In this document: positions 8,224 through 17,158 of the stretch, in pieces
Position numbering within the stretch: the stretch's first letter is position 1
How the letters are laid out: the number at the start of each line of letters is the position of its first letter
NCBI GenBank assembly: GCA_003132405.1
Contig: PKXQ01000117.1
Coordinates: forward strand, 29,524-93,523
From: Acidobacteriaceae bacterium
GTDB taxonomy: Bacteria > Acidobacteriota > Terriglobia > Terriglobales > Acidobacteriaceae
DNA length: 64,000 nucleotides
Direction of reading: 5' to 3'
Made by a program: the position numbers and the translations under genes
The notes under the pieces: generated by a model
Told to the model about the DNA's origin: nothing
Databases searched by the model: none
What the model saw: the letters and a program-made list of their open reading frames with translations, nothing else

Positions 8224-9876
8224 ATGAAAAATTGGCAGGATCAAAAAATAGGGACGCGGCTGGGGGTTGTCTTCGGTGCCATGCTGCTGGGCGTGGTTTC
8301 AGTTGGCGGATTCGGACTCACGTGGCTGGGGCGGCTGAATTCTGAGATGTCGGCCTCGCTGCAAAAGCGCTACAACACGGTGGAAGCGACGCATAAGACG
8401 ATTGAGAACTCGATCACCAACGCGCGGATCACTATACAGCTGTTCGAGACGGGGAGCGCCGACGAAGAGAAAAAGCTGAACCAGGAAAACGATGCGATCA
8501 GCCGAGAAATCAGCGCGCAGGTTGCGGATATCGAAAAGAATCTCAGCTCTTCTCAGGAGCGCGACCAGTTTGCGGTCGTAACTCAGGACCGGCAGGCCTA
8601 CATTGCGGCTCGCCAGAGAGCCAAGGGGTTGTTGGCGGATAAGAAACGCGACCAGGCGCTTGCAGCGTTGAGCGGGGAGGTGATCCCGGCGCTCGACAGG
8701 TATCGCGCTTCGTGGCAGAAGTTCATCGACATTCAGGCGACTGCCATGGCGCAGAGCATGAAGGAAAGTCAGGATGCTTATGCGTTGGGCCGCAAGATGG
8801 CATTGTTGATTCTGGTCTGTGCTTTCGTTGTGACTACGATCGTGGCGATCAGCGTGACGAAAAGTATTACTGTGCCGATTCAGCAGGCTGTCGCGCATGC
8901 GGAGCGCATCGCGAGCGGCGATTTGACTAAGGAGATTGTGGTCACCAACCGCTCGGAGACTGGCCAATTGCAGCAGGCTATGCAGGACATGAGCAGCAAA
9001 CTGTCGAGCATTATACGGGACGTTCGTGAAGGTTCGGCGGCGGTGGCGTCGGCGGCGCAGCAGGTTTCTTCTTCGTCGCAGAGCCTTTCGCAGGGGACGA
9101 GCGAGCAGGCGGCTTCGGTGGAAGAAATGAGCGCCAGCCTCGAACAGATGAATGCTTCGATTACGCAGAATGCCGACAACAGCCGGCAAGTGGAGCAGGC
9201 GGCAGCCAAGGGCGCATCGGCCGCGGAAGAAAGTGGCGACGCGGTCAAGGAGACAGTCGACGCGATGAAGCAAATCGCGGCGAAGACTTCGGTGATCGAA
9301 GAGATCGCCTACCAGACCAATCTGCTGGCGCTGAATGCTGCGATTGAAGCCGCACGCGCGGGCGATCAGGGCCGAGGCTTTGCGGTGGTGGCGGTGGAGG
9401 TGCGAAAACTGGCGGAGCGCAGCCAGTTGGCGGCGCAGGAAATCGGCGGACTGGCGGGAAAGAGCGTCAGCGTAGCCGAACGATCGGGCCAGTTGCTGTC
9501 CGACTTGGTTCCGTCGATCAAGAAGACAGCGGAGCTGGTGCAGGATGTGGCGGCGGCATCGACCGAGCAATCGGGCGGAGTAACGCAGATCAACAAGGCC
9601 ATGTCGCAGGTGGACACGGTCACGCAACGCAACGCATCGTCTGCCGAAGAACTTTCGAGCACGGCGGAAGAATTGGCGGCGCAGTCGGAGCAACTGCAGC
9701 AGTTGATGACGTACTTCCGAGTCGCGGGAGAACAGCCGGGGCAGCGCAATGGGGGCGGCAAACAACACGCCGCGGTTCCGCAAAAGCCGACAGGGAGCAG
9801 TGGATATGCGCACCTTGGGCGCTTTCAGCCGGTGAGCGGCAAAGTGGTGGAAGAGGCTAACTTCTCTGCGTTCTAG
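8224..9876 (+). CDS. Methyl-accepting chemotaxis protein with C-terminal tether
   Basis: 550 residues from ATG 8224; GGGTGAGA upstream supports this over a TTG 48 bp earlier. Topology: short cytoplasmic start ([13 protein letters not shown]), TM1 about 13-33, a periplasmic four-helix-bundle-like sensor of about 155 residues, TM2 ([18 protein letters not shown]), HAMP ([20 protein letters not shown]), then the methylated coiled coil with the conserved hairpin tip [20 protein letters not shown] and [18 protein letters not shown]. The last five residues are NFSAF, which fits the aromatic-x-x-aromatic pentapeptide used to dock CheR or CheB. The gene lies between cheA and cheW and is the obvious partner receptor. 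The ligand is unknown. Confidence 0.95.
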   Translation: MKNWQDQKIGTRLGVVFGAMLLGVVSVGGFGLTWLGRLNSEMSASLQKRYNTVEATHKTIENSITNARITIQLFETGSADEEKKLNQENDAISREISAQVADIEKNLSSSQERDQFAVVTQDRQAYIAARQRAKGLLADKKRDQALAALSGEVIPALDRYRASWQKFIDIQATAMAQSMKESQDAYALGRKMALLILVCAFVVTTIVAISVTKSITVPIQQAVAHAERIASGDLTKEIVVTNRSETGQLQQAMQDMSSKLSSIIRDVREGSAAVASAAQQVSSSSQSLSQGTSEQAASVEEMSASLEQMNASITQNADNSRQVEQAAAKGASAAEESGDAVKETVDAMKQIAAKTSVIEEIAYQTNLLALNAAIEAARAGDQGRGFAVVAVEVRKLAERSQLAAQEIGGLAGKSVSVAERSGQLLSDLVPSIKKTAELVQDVAAASTEQSGGVTQINKAMSQVDTVTQRNASSAEELSSTAEELAAQSEQLQQLMTYFRVAGEQPGQRNGGGKQHAAVPQKPTGSSGYAHLGRFQPVSGKVVEEANFSAF

Positions 9877-9892
9877 TCGCGTTGGTTGTCGG

Positions 9893-9931
9893 ACAAAATA
9901 CATAGGCCCTTCGCTTCGCTCAGGATGACAA
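9893..9931 (-). repeat. 39-bp dispersed extragenic repeat, copy 2
   Basis: Second copy of the 4595-4633 element, with one base difference and the same orientation. It begins 17 bp after the receptor stop codon. The two copies enclose cheY through the receptor gene. Confidence 0.8.
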
Positions 9932-9984
9932 CAATATTTTTGGTGGCACGATAGTTTTGGTGAGAACGATAGTCTTGATGACAA
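9932..9984 (+). repeat. Degenerate 17-18-bp tandem repeat
   Basis: Two adjacent units, 9949-9966 and 9967-9984 (each beginning CGATAGT), agree at 15 of 18 positions. A third, weaker unit just upstream matches at about 13 of 17. It lies directly downstream of the 39-bp repeat and upstream of cheW. Confidence 0.5.
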
Positions 9985-10018
9985 CGAATGCGAGGAGTAA
10001 AAACTCAGGAGTGAAATT

Positions 10019-10591
10019 ATGGGAGCGTCGAATCAAGGGAAGAACCAACTCCCTCGGAGCACCGAGCAGTACCTTACCTTTCTAACGGCGGGCGAGGAGT
10101 ATGCGATCAGCATTGTTAAGGTAAGTGAGATTGTTGAGTATGAGGCGGTCACCGTTGTGCCCAACACTCCGATCTGGATTCGCGGCGTGACCAACCTGCG
10201 GGGCAAAGTGGTGCCGGTGGTTGACCTGGCGGTGAAGTTTGGCTTGCCGGCGAGCGGCATTTCAAAATTTTCGTGCATCATCATCACCGAAATAATGTTT
10301 CAGGGCGAGATGATGACCATGGGCGTTCTGGCGGACTCGGTAAGTCAGGTGATGGATCTTTCCGCGGATGAGATCGAGCCGACTCCGCCGTTTGGCACCC
10401 GGGTGAAGACCGAATACCTGCTGGGCATGGGAGCGCTGGGCAAGAAATTTTGTCTGATTCTTGATATCGACAGAGTACTATCAGCCGACGAATTGCTGGC
10501 CATGACGGAGTCGGTTACGGATGACGCGGCGATTGGCTGCCGATCTAAGGCCGCGTCCGCGTTCGCCAGGCATGCCGAAGCGGGAGCCTAG
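10019..10591 (+). CDS. cheW: Chemotaxis coupling protein CheW
   Basis: 190 residues, one CheW beta-barrel module (about 15-155): YLTFLTAGEEYAISIVKVSEIV, then VVPNTPIWIRGVTNLRGKVVPVVDL, and TEYLLGMGALGKKFCLILDIDRVL near the end. CheW bridges receptors to the CheA P5 domain. The conserved RG in NLRGKVVPVVDL is present. A tail of about 30 residues after the module is unconserved. AGGAG is eight bases upstream of the ATG. The stop codon is two bases from the next GTG start, so cheW and cheR are likely co-translated. Confidence 0.95.
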   Translation: MGASNQGKNQLPRSTEQYLTFLTAGEEYAISIVKVSEIVEYEAVTVVPNTPIWIRGVTNLRGKVVPVVDLAVKFGLPASGISKFSCIIITEIMFQGEMMTMGVLADSVSQVMDLSADEIEPTPPFGTRVKTEYLLGMGALGKKFCLILDIDRVLSADELLAMTESVTDDAAIGCRSKAASAFARHAEAGA

Positions 10592-10593
10592 CT

Positions 10594-11529
10594 GTGCAAG
10601 CTGGAACCGCTCCAGGCAAGGATTTCGGAAAGCCTCGCCGCATTGATGCTGACCTTTCTCTCGAGCAACCGGCTAATCTTTCGGTGAGTCCGGCGCTGTT
10701 TCAAAAATTCCAGAAGCTGATTTATGCGGAAACCGGCATTTGGCTGGGCAGCGCGAAGACTGCGCTGTTGTGCGGACGGCTGTTTCGACGGCTGCGGGCG
10801 CTGCAGATGGATTCACTGGAGAGTTATTACGAGTGCGTTTCGGCACCGGAAGCTGATGACGAGCGCGCACGCATGATCGACGCCATCACAACCAACGAAA
10901 CTCGATTTTTTCGCGAGCCGAGGCAGTTCGATTTTCTGGTGCAAAAAGTGATTCCGCGCTGGCAACGGGAAGCGGAAAGCGGAGTGCGCCCACGACGATT
11001 GCGAATATGGAGCGCAGGCTGTTCGTCGGGGGAGGAGCCTTACACGATTGCCATGCTGCTTGCGCGGCACCTTCCGGCGGAAGCGGGCTGGGACGTGCGG
11101 ATTCTGGCGACAGACATTTCGAATCGCGTGCTGAACAAAGCGATCAAGGGTGTTTATCCCATCAATCGATTGTCCGAGTTGCCGGCGGATTTGCTGCACA
11201 CTTTTATGCTGCGCGGCGTGGCGGAGCGGCAAGGCGAGATGAAAGTAAAAGTCGAGATCCAGCAGATGATCACATTCCAGAGGTTGAATCTGGATCGCGA
11301 GGCCGATTTGGTGGAAGGTCCGTTCGATGCGATTTTTTGCCGCAATGTTCTGATCTATTTTGATACGGCTTCGAAACACAGGGTGATCACGAACCTCTAC
11401 GGCCGGCTTATGCCCTCTGGCCTGCTCTTCGTGGGGCACGCCGAGAATTTGAGCAGCATGTCGTTGCAGCTGCGTTGCATCGATCCCAGCATCTACGCCA
11501 AAACAGAGCATAAGGACAACTCGTTCTGA
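10594..11529 (+). CDS. cheR: Chemoreceptor glutamate methyltransferase CheR
   Basis: 311 residues from GTG, with GGGAG seven bases upstream inside the end of cheW. CheR methylates receptor glutamates using S-adenosylmethionine. An N-terminal helical domain (to about 105, containing ETGIWLGSAKTALLCGRLFRRL) precedes the SAM-binding domain with NETRFFREPRQFDFL, motif I IWSAGCSSGEEPYTIAML, the LATDIS acidic loop and FDAIFCRNVLIYFD. No TPR tail is fused. The pentapeptide-like C-terminus of the receptor in this cluster would give it a docking point. An N-terminal extension of about 30 residues is unusual and may be disordered. Confidence 0.95.
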   Translation: MQAGTAPGKDFGKPRRIDADLSLEQPANLSVSPALFQKFQKLIYAETGIWLGSAKTALLCGRLFRRLRALQMDSLESYYECVSAPEADDERARMIDAITTNETRFFREPRQFDFLVQKVIPRWQREAESGVRPRRLRIWSAGCSSGEEPYTIAMLLARHLPAEAGWDVRILATDISNRVLNKAIKGVYPINRLSELPADLLHTFMLRGVAERQGEMKVKVEIQQMITFQRLNLDREADLVEGPFDAIFCRNVLIYFDTASKHRVITNLYGRLMPSGLLFVGHAENLSSMSLQLRCIDPSIYAKTEHKDNSF

Positions 11530-11587
11530 CATCGAAAATTAAGAGATTATTTCTCTGACCTGATGAATCTCAAGGAAGGTTGAGAGC

Positions 11588-12667
11588 GTGCCCGGTAGTA
11601 AGGAAAATGGCTTGCAGGTGCTGGTGGTGGACGACTCGGCGATGGTGCGCCAGGTCATGCAATCCATTCTCGGCATGGATCGGAGGATCAGCGTGAAGGC
11701 TGCGGCCGATCCGCTGATTGCCTGGGCGAAGATGCAAAAGGAACGTCCCGATGTGGTCATTTCAGATCTGGAAATGCCGCGCATGGACGGCCTCACATTC
11801 ATACGAAAAATAATGCAAGAGATGCCCACGCCGGTCGTGGTGTGCTCGGGCCTCGCTGCTCGCGGGACAGAGCTTGCTTTGCGCGCGCTTGAAGAGGGAG
11901 CGGTTGAGGTCATCACGAAGCCCAAGGTGGGCGTACGGGATTTTCTGCACGAGTCGGCGGTCACGTTGCTGGATGCGGTATGGAGCGCTTCGCAGGCGCA
12001 GCTGCGGCCTCGTCCGATGGCCGCCATTCCTCGTCTAACGGCCGATGCTATCTTGCCGCGCCAACGCCAATCGTGCGCCGCAGCCGCGCCTCAAGGAGTG
12101 ATTGCGGTGGGCGCTTCCACTGGCGGGACCGAGGCGTTGCGCGTTTTTCTGGCCGCCTTGCCCCTGGATTGCCCGCCGGTAGCGATTGTGCAGCATATGC
12201 CCGAGGTCTTCACGCGGGCCTTCGCTGACCGCTTGAACAAGGAATGCGGAATTGAAGTTGCGGAGGCTAGCAATGGCGATCGCCTGCGGAACGGCCGGGC
12301 GCTGATTGCACCGGGCAACCGGCATATGCTCGTCAAACGGCATGGCGAAGAGCTGGTCGTTGAGATTGTCGATGGACCGCTGGTGTCGCGGCACCGCCCC
12401 AGTGTGGATGTGCTTTTTCGTTCGGTTGCTCTGTCGGTTGGGCCGAAGGCAGTTGGCGTCATCATGACCGGTATGGGGGACGATGGGGCGCAGGGCCTCT
12501 GCGAGATGAAGGACGCTGGTGCGGTTACGGTTGCGCAGGACGAAGCGAGCTGCGTTGTTTTTGGGATGCCGAAAGAGGCAATCGCGCGCGGGGCAGTCAG
12601 TGTGATTGTGCCGTTGGAGCAGCTCGCCAGCGCGGCGATGAATCTGCTAGCAAAGTATGCCGGATGA
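11588..12667 (+). CDS. cheB: Receptor methylesterase / response regulator CheB
   Basis: 359 residues from GTG with AAGGAAGG upstream. The N-terminal receiver has Asp15-Asp16 and phosphoacceptor Asp60 ([13 protein letters not shown]). A linker of about 45 residues leads to the methylesterase domain with the catalytic triad Ser177 ([11 protein letters not shown]), His203 (VQHMP) and Asp299 ([11 protein letters not shown]). Phosphorylation by CheA releases the esterase, which removes methyl groups and can deamidate glutamines, acting against CheR. Length and order are normal for the family. It is the last gene of the cluster; no terminator could be identified in the 113 bp after it. Confidence 0.96.
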   Translation: MPGSKENGLQVLVVDDSAMVRQVMQSILGMDRRISVKAAADPLIAWAKMQKERPDVVISDLEMPRMDGLTFIRKIMQEMPTPVVVCSGLAARGTELALRALEEGAVEVITKPKVGVRDFLHESAVTLLDAVWSASQAQLRPRPMAAIPRLTADAILPRQRQSCAAAAPQGVIAVGASTGGTEALRVFLAALPLDCPPVAIVQHMPEVFTRAFADRLNKECGIEVAEASNGDRLRNGRALIAPGNRHMLVKRHGEELVVEIVDGPLVSRHRPSVDVLFRSVALSVGPKAVGVIMTGMGDDGAQGLCEMKDAGAVTVAQDEASCVVFGMPKEAIARGAVSVIVPLEQLASAAMNLLAKYAG

Positions 12668-12780
12668 ATAGGACGACTGCTGAGTGGAGCGAGACCTCAG
12701 GCGCAGCCAAATTCAAAATGTACGGAAGATGAAGCGGATTACCGAGAAGCCTACAGTCTCGATCTCACGCGGCACCCTGC

Positions 12781-12957
12781 CTATTGGCGCCACCCCAGAT
12801 GCTCCTCGCGTCCTTCGAAAATCTCGCTAAGCATCTGATGGAAGCGCTGTTTCAGGGTAAGCGGCTTTTTCGTCTCAGCAGCTTCAGTTTTTACTTCAAC
12901 AGTCGCGGTTGTCGCATCCGCCTTGGGATCGCGGGCAGTAACAGCACCAGTAGCCAT
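12781..12957 (-). CDS. Conserved-looking 58-residue protein of unknown function
   Basis: A complete small frame on the minus strand begins at ATG 12955-12957 and ends at TAG 12781-12783. GAGAGG lies seven bases before the start. The product begins MATGAVTARDPKADATTATV, has a lysine/glutamate-rich middle (EVKTEAAETKKPLTLKQRF), and ends in a likely amphipathic helix and aromatic tail (HQMLSEIFEGREEHLGWRQ). There is no signal peptide, membrane segment or cysteine. Composition (disordered start, helical charged end) is unlike random antisense reading. I recall similar short KKPLTLKQRF-type proteins in Acidobacteriota, but cannot confirm that here. Function unknown. Confidence 0.7.
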   Translation of the reverse strand: MATGAVTARDPKADATTATVEVKTEAAETKKPLTLKQRFHQMLSEIFEGREEHLGWRQ

Positions 12958-13137
12958 AGCATCGCCTCTCTCTAAGAAATAAGTTCACAACGATGTTGCG
13001 GACTGCACAACTTCGCGCCGATGGTGTACGGAGGGGAGCGGCGAGAGTGCCAAACTGAACTCTTATCCTAAAATGGTTTCAGTTTGCAGAGGAGATCACC
13101 AAGGGCATAGCCCCTCAGGTGCGATGGGCAGGTCAAG

Positions 13138-14916
13138 TCAATTTCCCGACAAGACGGACTCTAGATGTTCCGGGGTGATCGAGGTCTGAAGGCGTTGGCG
13201 GATCGGTTCGGTGATTTGAATTTGCTCTATCAACTGCGGAATTTCGCGAATGCGCTGGGGCGAATCGAGGGGATATCCGGCGGAGAATTTTGCGAACTGC
13301 TTGCCATAGTCGTACCAGGATCTGTCGAACCAATGGCATAAGAAACAAGGTACGCCATTGATGGTGCTCTCGACGGCCACGCTGGATTCGACGGTCAGGC
13401 TGCACCAGGCACGCGAAAAAAGATCTGGAGTCATCGGCCCTTCACGCACTTCAACCAGGCGGCGCTGGTCGGGCGAAAGCACACGGGCTATGAGCGCCCG
13501 CCTAGTTTTCAGACTCTCGAAAGGATGCAGCTTGACGATGACTTTGCGATTCGCGCGAGCGGCCAGCGAGCACAATTCGGGAAGCAGTTCCCGATAGAAA
13601 GTTGTAGTCCGGCTTGAGGATAGTTCGAAGGGCTCGGAATAAAAAACAATCCAGTCTCGCTGGTTCGGATTCGATGAGGGCAAGGGACTGACGGAGTGCG
13701 CTGGACTGCCGACGACGATTTTCTCGGCGGGAAGGCCGCGGCTGACGCAATAATCGCGGGCCATTTCGCCTCGCAGGAGAAAGCAGTCGGAAACGCCGCG
13801 ACGAATTCCAAAGCTCATGTTGAGGGCGCCGTGATCGCAGAAAACGGTGCGGAGTTTTCTGGATCTGGCGAGCAAGGTGGGCAGGCGGGTGTAGGGATTG
13901 TATTCGTCAGCGGAAAGAACGGCTGTTATGGGCTCCCGCGCAAACACCGCGCGCCAGGCGTCGCGAACGCGCAGCCCGCTGTTCAGGAAATCCGCGAATC
14001 CGTCGAAAACGTGCAGTCGATTGGCGAGGCGAAGGACGGCGTTTTGCTCGAATAAATCGTGCTGCACCTCCTGCCATCGCGCTTGCAGGCGGGCACGTTC
14101 GGCGTCGGTCGCGGGCACAGGCGGCGGGGCGTAGGAAGCGAGCGAGCGGGCTTCGACGTTATCCGGGACGTTATCCGGAAGGAGAGGGAGACGGCCGCTG
14201 GGGCGCGTGACTACGAGAAGAAAACGGCGGTGCGGAAGCATCCGCGCGTAGGCGACCTGCGCGCGAGTCACGTTGCCATAAGAGGATGGGAGAAGGATTG
14301 CCGGAGTTGACGTTATTTTTGGCGAGGGCGTGAAATGACGTCGAAGCTGGTAGCCGGCATCCCACTTATCGAATGCTATTTCGGCGAGTTGCGAAGGGCG
14401 TAACGCTGATGCGGCTTTCCAATAGCGGCGGAATAGCGCGCGCAAGCTCGTATCGCGGTTTGCTGTATCGTGGCCCGGCTGGAAGATTTTAATCTTCGCG
14501 GCGTTCGTTTCGATGACGTTTGTTTCCCTGAGCAAGATCTCCAGCGCCGAGACGGTGAAATGCGGACGGGTTGCGAAAATTTCGGCGTGCTGCGGAATCT
14601 GCTCCGCTAATACCGAGACCAGCAGAAGTTGCTCGATTTGCGGATAAGGGTGGACGGAATAAGCATCCCACCAGTCTATTGATTCCGAATCCAGTAATTG
14701 ATCGAGGCCGAGGGCTAGGAGGTCGCGAATGCGGCAACGATGCTGCTCATGATCGAGCAGACCACTCATGCTGACGATGCGGAATCCCAGCTTTTCGCTT
14801 TGTCGCGCATAGACGGCGCGTCCGGACCAACCCAGATCGACCGCCAAATTCCACTGCGTCGCGGCCCATGGTCCTGCCTCAACAGAATCCTCGGGATGCA
14901 CCAGCAGAATCTTCAT
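13138..14916 (-). CDS. Capsule-polysaccharide / GT-B-like protein of unknown substrate
   Basis: 592 residues, soluble, no signal peptide. The C-terminal half has the look of GT-B enzymes of the capsule polysaccharide synthesis type (CDP-glycerol transferase and KpsS/LipB-like): TVFCDHGALNMSFG, a long RDWIVFYSEPFELSS strand, RKVIVKLHPFESLKTRRALI and SLTVESSVAVESTINGVPCF, where the HPFE and the Ser/Glu-rich motif form the nucleotide-sugar pocket in relatives. The N-terminal half (MKILLVHPEDSVEAGPWAAT) may be the acceptor domain. The gene stands between the small-protein gene and the divergently transcribed EF-P paralogue, with no other surface polysaccharide genes nearby. No clear ribosome binding site precedes the ATG. 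Activity is uncertain. Confidence 0.55.
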   Translation of the reverse strand: MKILLVHPEDSVEAGPWAATQWNLAVDLGWSGRAVYARQSEKLGFRIVSMSGLLDHEQHRCRIRDLLALGLDQLLDSESIDWWDAYSVHPYPQIEQLLLVSVLAEQIPQHAEIFATRPHFTVSALEILLRETNVIETNAAKIKIFQPGHDTANRDTSLRALFRRYWKAASALRPSQLAEIAFDKWDAGYQLRRHFTPSPKITSTPAILLPSSYGNVTRAQVAYARMLPHRRFLLVVTRPSGRLPLLPDNVPDNVEARSLASYAPPPVPATDAERARLQARWQEVQHDLFEQNAVLRLANRLHVFDGFADFLNSGLRVRDAWRAVFAREPITAVLSADEYNPYTRLPTLLARSRKLRTVFCDHGALNMSFGIRRGVSDCFLLRGEMARDYCVSRGLPAEKIVVGSPAHSVSPLPSSNPNQRDWIVFYSEPFELSSSRTTTFYRELLPELCSLAARANRKVIVKLHPFESLKTRRALIARVLSPDQRRLVEVREGPMTPDLFSRAWCSLTVESSVAVESTINGVPCFLCHWFDRSWYDYGKQFAKFSAGYPLDSPQRIREIPQLIEQIQITEPIRQRLQTSITPEHLESVLSGN

Positions 14917-15010
14917 GGATCGATTTGACTTGCGGAAGCCTCAGAACTCGCGCCCATCGCAGACTAGCATGACCTGCGGAATAGCCTATGATAAAACCGA
15001 TTCCTCGTAT

Positions 15011-15037
15011 CGCTCGCCTGATAACGCTCGCCTGATA
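15011..15037 (+). repeat. 13-bp direct repeat upstream of the EF-P paralogue
   Basis: CGCTCGCCTGATA occurs at 15011-15023 and, identically, at 15025-15037, separated by one base. The second copy ends 14 bp before the start codon, overlapping the likely 5' leader. It may be a slip duplication or affect translation; nothing else supports a role. Confidence 0.55.
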
Positions 15038-15051
15038 TTCTAGGGACAATT

Positions 15052-15627
15052 ATGGCCGCACTGATCGATGCTATCGACGTAAAGCGCAAAACGTTTTTCG
15101 AGTTCGAGAACACTCCGTTTCTGTGCCTTGAAGCCGAGGTTTCCACACCAACTGCCCGAGGCGCTCAGACGCTGGTCCGCTTGAAGATGCGCAATCTGCT
15201 CACGCATGCGGTGTTTGACAAGACATTCAAGGCGAGTGACCGGTTCAAAGAGCCTGATCTGCAAATGGTCGAGGCGTCCTACCTCTATAGCGACGGAGGT
15301 GGTTTCTATTTTCTTGATCAGGAGAGCTTCGAGACGCTGACCCTGTCGCGCGAGATGATCGGGGACGCTCCTGACTTTATGGTGGAGGGATCGATCGTTC
15401 AGTTGCATAAGTACAACGGCAATCCGATCGGGTTGGAGCTGCCGCCTCATGTGGAACTGAATGTCACTTACACCGAACCCGGCGTCCGCGGCGACACGTC
15501 AAGCGGGAGTGTAACCAAACCGGCGAAGTTGGAGACCGGGATCGAAATCCGCGTTCCTCTCTTTATTAAGGAGGGCGAAACCGTAAAGGTGTCGACGGAG
15601 ACGCGGGAGTTCGCGGGACGGGCGTGA
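15052..15627 (+). CDS. yeiP: Elongation factor P-like protein, YeiP/EfpL subfamily
   Basis: 191 residues, the same length as E. coli YeiP (EfpL). EF-P proteins bind stalled ribosomes between the P and E sites and speed peptide bond formation at polyproline. The tip of domain I reads STPTARGAQTLVRLKMRN, closely matching the SPTARGA loop of YeiP and not the PGKG loop of EF-P, so the tip residue is arginine and no lysine modification is expected. Further family matches are YLYSDGGGFYFLDQESFETL, PIGLELPPHVELNVTYTEPG, RGDTSSGSVTKPAKLETG and the C-terminal IKEGETVKVSTETREFAGRA. AGGGA lies five bases before the ATG. It is monocistronic and divergent from the GT-B-like gene. Confidence 0.9.
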   Translation: MAALIDAIDVKRKTFFEFENTPFLCLEAEVSTPTARGAQTLVRLKMRNLLTHAVFDKTFKASDRFKEPDLQMVEASYLYSDGGGFYFLDQESFETLTLSREMIGDAPDFMVEGSIVQLHKYNGNPIGLELPPHVELNVTYTEPGVRGDTSSGSVTKPAKLETGIEIRVPLFIKEGETVKVSTETREFAGRA

Positions 15628-15661
15628 AGATAGGCTCGTCCGTTCCACACGCGTAGCCAGT

Positions 15662-17131
15662 TCAGCCACGCTGAAGCGGCGCAGATTGCAGCGTCATCAC
15701 GGAATTGGCAGGTAAGTTCACATCCGCTACTTTGTCGGCCAATTGAAGCTGGCATTTCCGCTCGATGCCAGGATTGGTTACGACGATTACGAGCGAACCA
15801 TCGGGATTCTGAAACGCGCAGTGGTAAAGGCCTTCCGCCTCGCTCTGCGAATCGATGCGTCGGGCACTCCTTTTGACAAACCGGGAAAAATGTCCGAGAG
15901 CCCAGAACATGCCGCTGTAGGTAATCTTCTTCGTAGTTGAGTCGATGAGCATGGCTCCGCCGACTCCCGAAGCGCCGGTGCCAACGTAAGGGCGGCCGTG
16001 TTCGTTAGTCGCTAGGTTCCAGACCGTGATCGACCGGCAACAATTCCGCAGGATCGACGTAAAGGCCTTCCCCCAGTTGGCCCATTCTCGCTGATAGCCG
16101 GGGGCCGTGTAATCGGGGCCGCCTTCGGCCCAATACATTTCCACGTCGGGGAAGGCGTTCTGCACGCGATTGATCCATTCCGGTTTGCCTTCATAGCCAT
16201 GCCATGCGACCGCATTCGTGAATTTGCGCAGATCCGGCGTTTCCAGTTCGCCCATCGCGCGTCCCCAGAGATTGTAGTTGTGATCGATAATCCAAATTTT
16301 TGTTGCGACGCCGCTGCGTTCGAAGAGTGGCCCAAGATGCAGAATCACGAAATCGGCCTCGTAGTCCTGCGGCCAGGCGCAGGCGGGCATGGTTCCTTCC
16401 TCATCGGTATCGACTTCATTTTGGACGGTGACAGCCTGGATGGGCACGCCGGCGGATTCGTAGGCGCGCAGAAATTTCAAGAAGTAGTCGGCATAGGATG
16501 GCATGTAAGTGTGGCGCATGCAGCCGCCCAACATCGATCCGTTCGACTTCATCCAGCCGGGAGGGCTCCAGGGAGAGGCAAAAAGAAATAGATCGGGATT
16601 GACGCCACGCGCCTGACGAAGCATCGGCAAAATGTATTCGCGATCGCGCTCGATTGAAAATCGATTTAAGTCAGGATCGACATCGCCATCATCGTAGCTG
16701 TAGATCGCGGCGGCGGAGTCTGCCGAGCCGATGCAGGTGCGGCAGACATTAAGGGACATTTCTGAGGGATCAAACAATGTATGAAATAACTCGGATCGCG
16801 CGGCCGGCGAAAGCTGGTTGAACATGTAGCAGGAAGCACCGGAGAACGCGCCACCGAAGCCAAGGATTTCCTGATACTTTTTTTCAGGAGCGAGGAGGAT
16901 AGAATCGCGGTTCGGCGCAGTGCGCGCTTCGGTCCATTCCAACGGCGGCGCCGCGGAAACTCTGCGCTGCTCATCGGTCACCCACACCTTGAGGTTGCCG
17001 GTTGGAGAGTAATTGCTCGACGTGTCCGTCGCCGTCTCCGTCGCGATTTCGCGCGGAGCGGTTGCAGCGCCTATGAATGACGCTTTTTCAGTTGGAATTC
17101 TTAAGAAGTCACGCCTGGTTGTGTTGGCCAC
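15662..17131 (-). CDS. Glycoside hydrolase family 30 protein (copy A)
   Basis: 489 residues from a GTG start with AGGAG five bases upstream. GH30 enzymes are retaining beta-glycosidases (glucosylceramidase, beta-glucosidase, xylanase, beta-fucosidase). The acid/base is Glu239 (TVQNEVD) and the nucleophile Glu336 (EMYWAEGGPDY); SPWSPPGWMK and the ILGFGGAFSGASCY opening are family hallmarks. A C-terminal beta-sandwich ends in LPANSVMTLQ. The N-terminus has an RRDFL motif, but the following stretch carries charged residues (TEK, PRE) instead of a hydrophobic core, so Tat export looks impaired. It is a tandem paralogue of the next gene upstream, 27 bp away, and the last gene of the TPR-GH38-GH30-GH30 operon. 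Confidence 0.92.
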   Translation of the reverse strand: MANTTRRDFLRIPTEKASFIGAATAPREIATETATDTSSNYSPTGNLKVWVTDEQRRVSAAPPLEWTEARTAPNRDSILLAPEKKYQEILGFGGAFSGASCYMFNQLSPAARSELFHTLFDPSEMSLNVCRTCIGSADSAAAIYSYDDGDVDPDLNRFSIERDREYILPMLRQARGVNPDLFLFASPWSPPGWMKSNGSMLGGCMRHTYMPSYADYFLKFLRAYESAGVPIQAVTVQNEVDTDEEGTMPACAWPQDYEADFVILHLGPLFERSGVATKIWIIDHNYNLWGRAMGELETPDLRKFTNAVAWHGYEGKPEWINRVQNAFPDVEMYWAEGGPDYTAPGYQREWANWGKAFTSILRNCCRSITVWNLATNEHGRPYVGTGASGVGGAMLIDSTTKKITYSGMFWALGHFSRFVKRSARRIDSQSEAEGLYHCAFQNPDGSLVIVVTNPGIERKCQLQLADKVADVNLPANSVMTLQSAPLQRG

Positions 17132-17158
17132 TTTGGCTCCTATTTCTTTGCTGCGGTT

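Noticed and set aside
8299-9984. Open frame of 561 codons on the minus strand opposite the receptor gene
   Set aside because: It is antisense to a fully supported chemoreceptor and its product is Arg/His/Leu-rich low-complexity sequence, typical of a shadow frame in GC-rich DNA.
12784-12975. 63-codon plus-strand frame downstream of cheB
   Set aside because: It is the complement of the 58-residue gene on the minus strand, which has a ribosome binding site and a more protein-like sequence.
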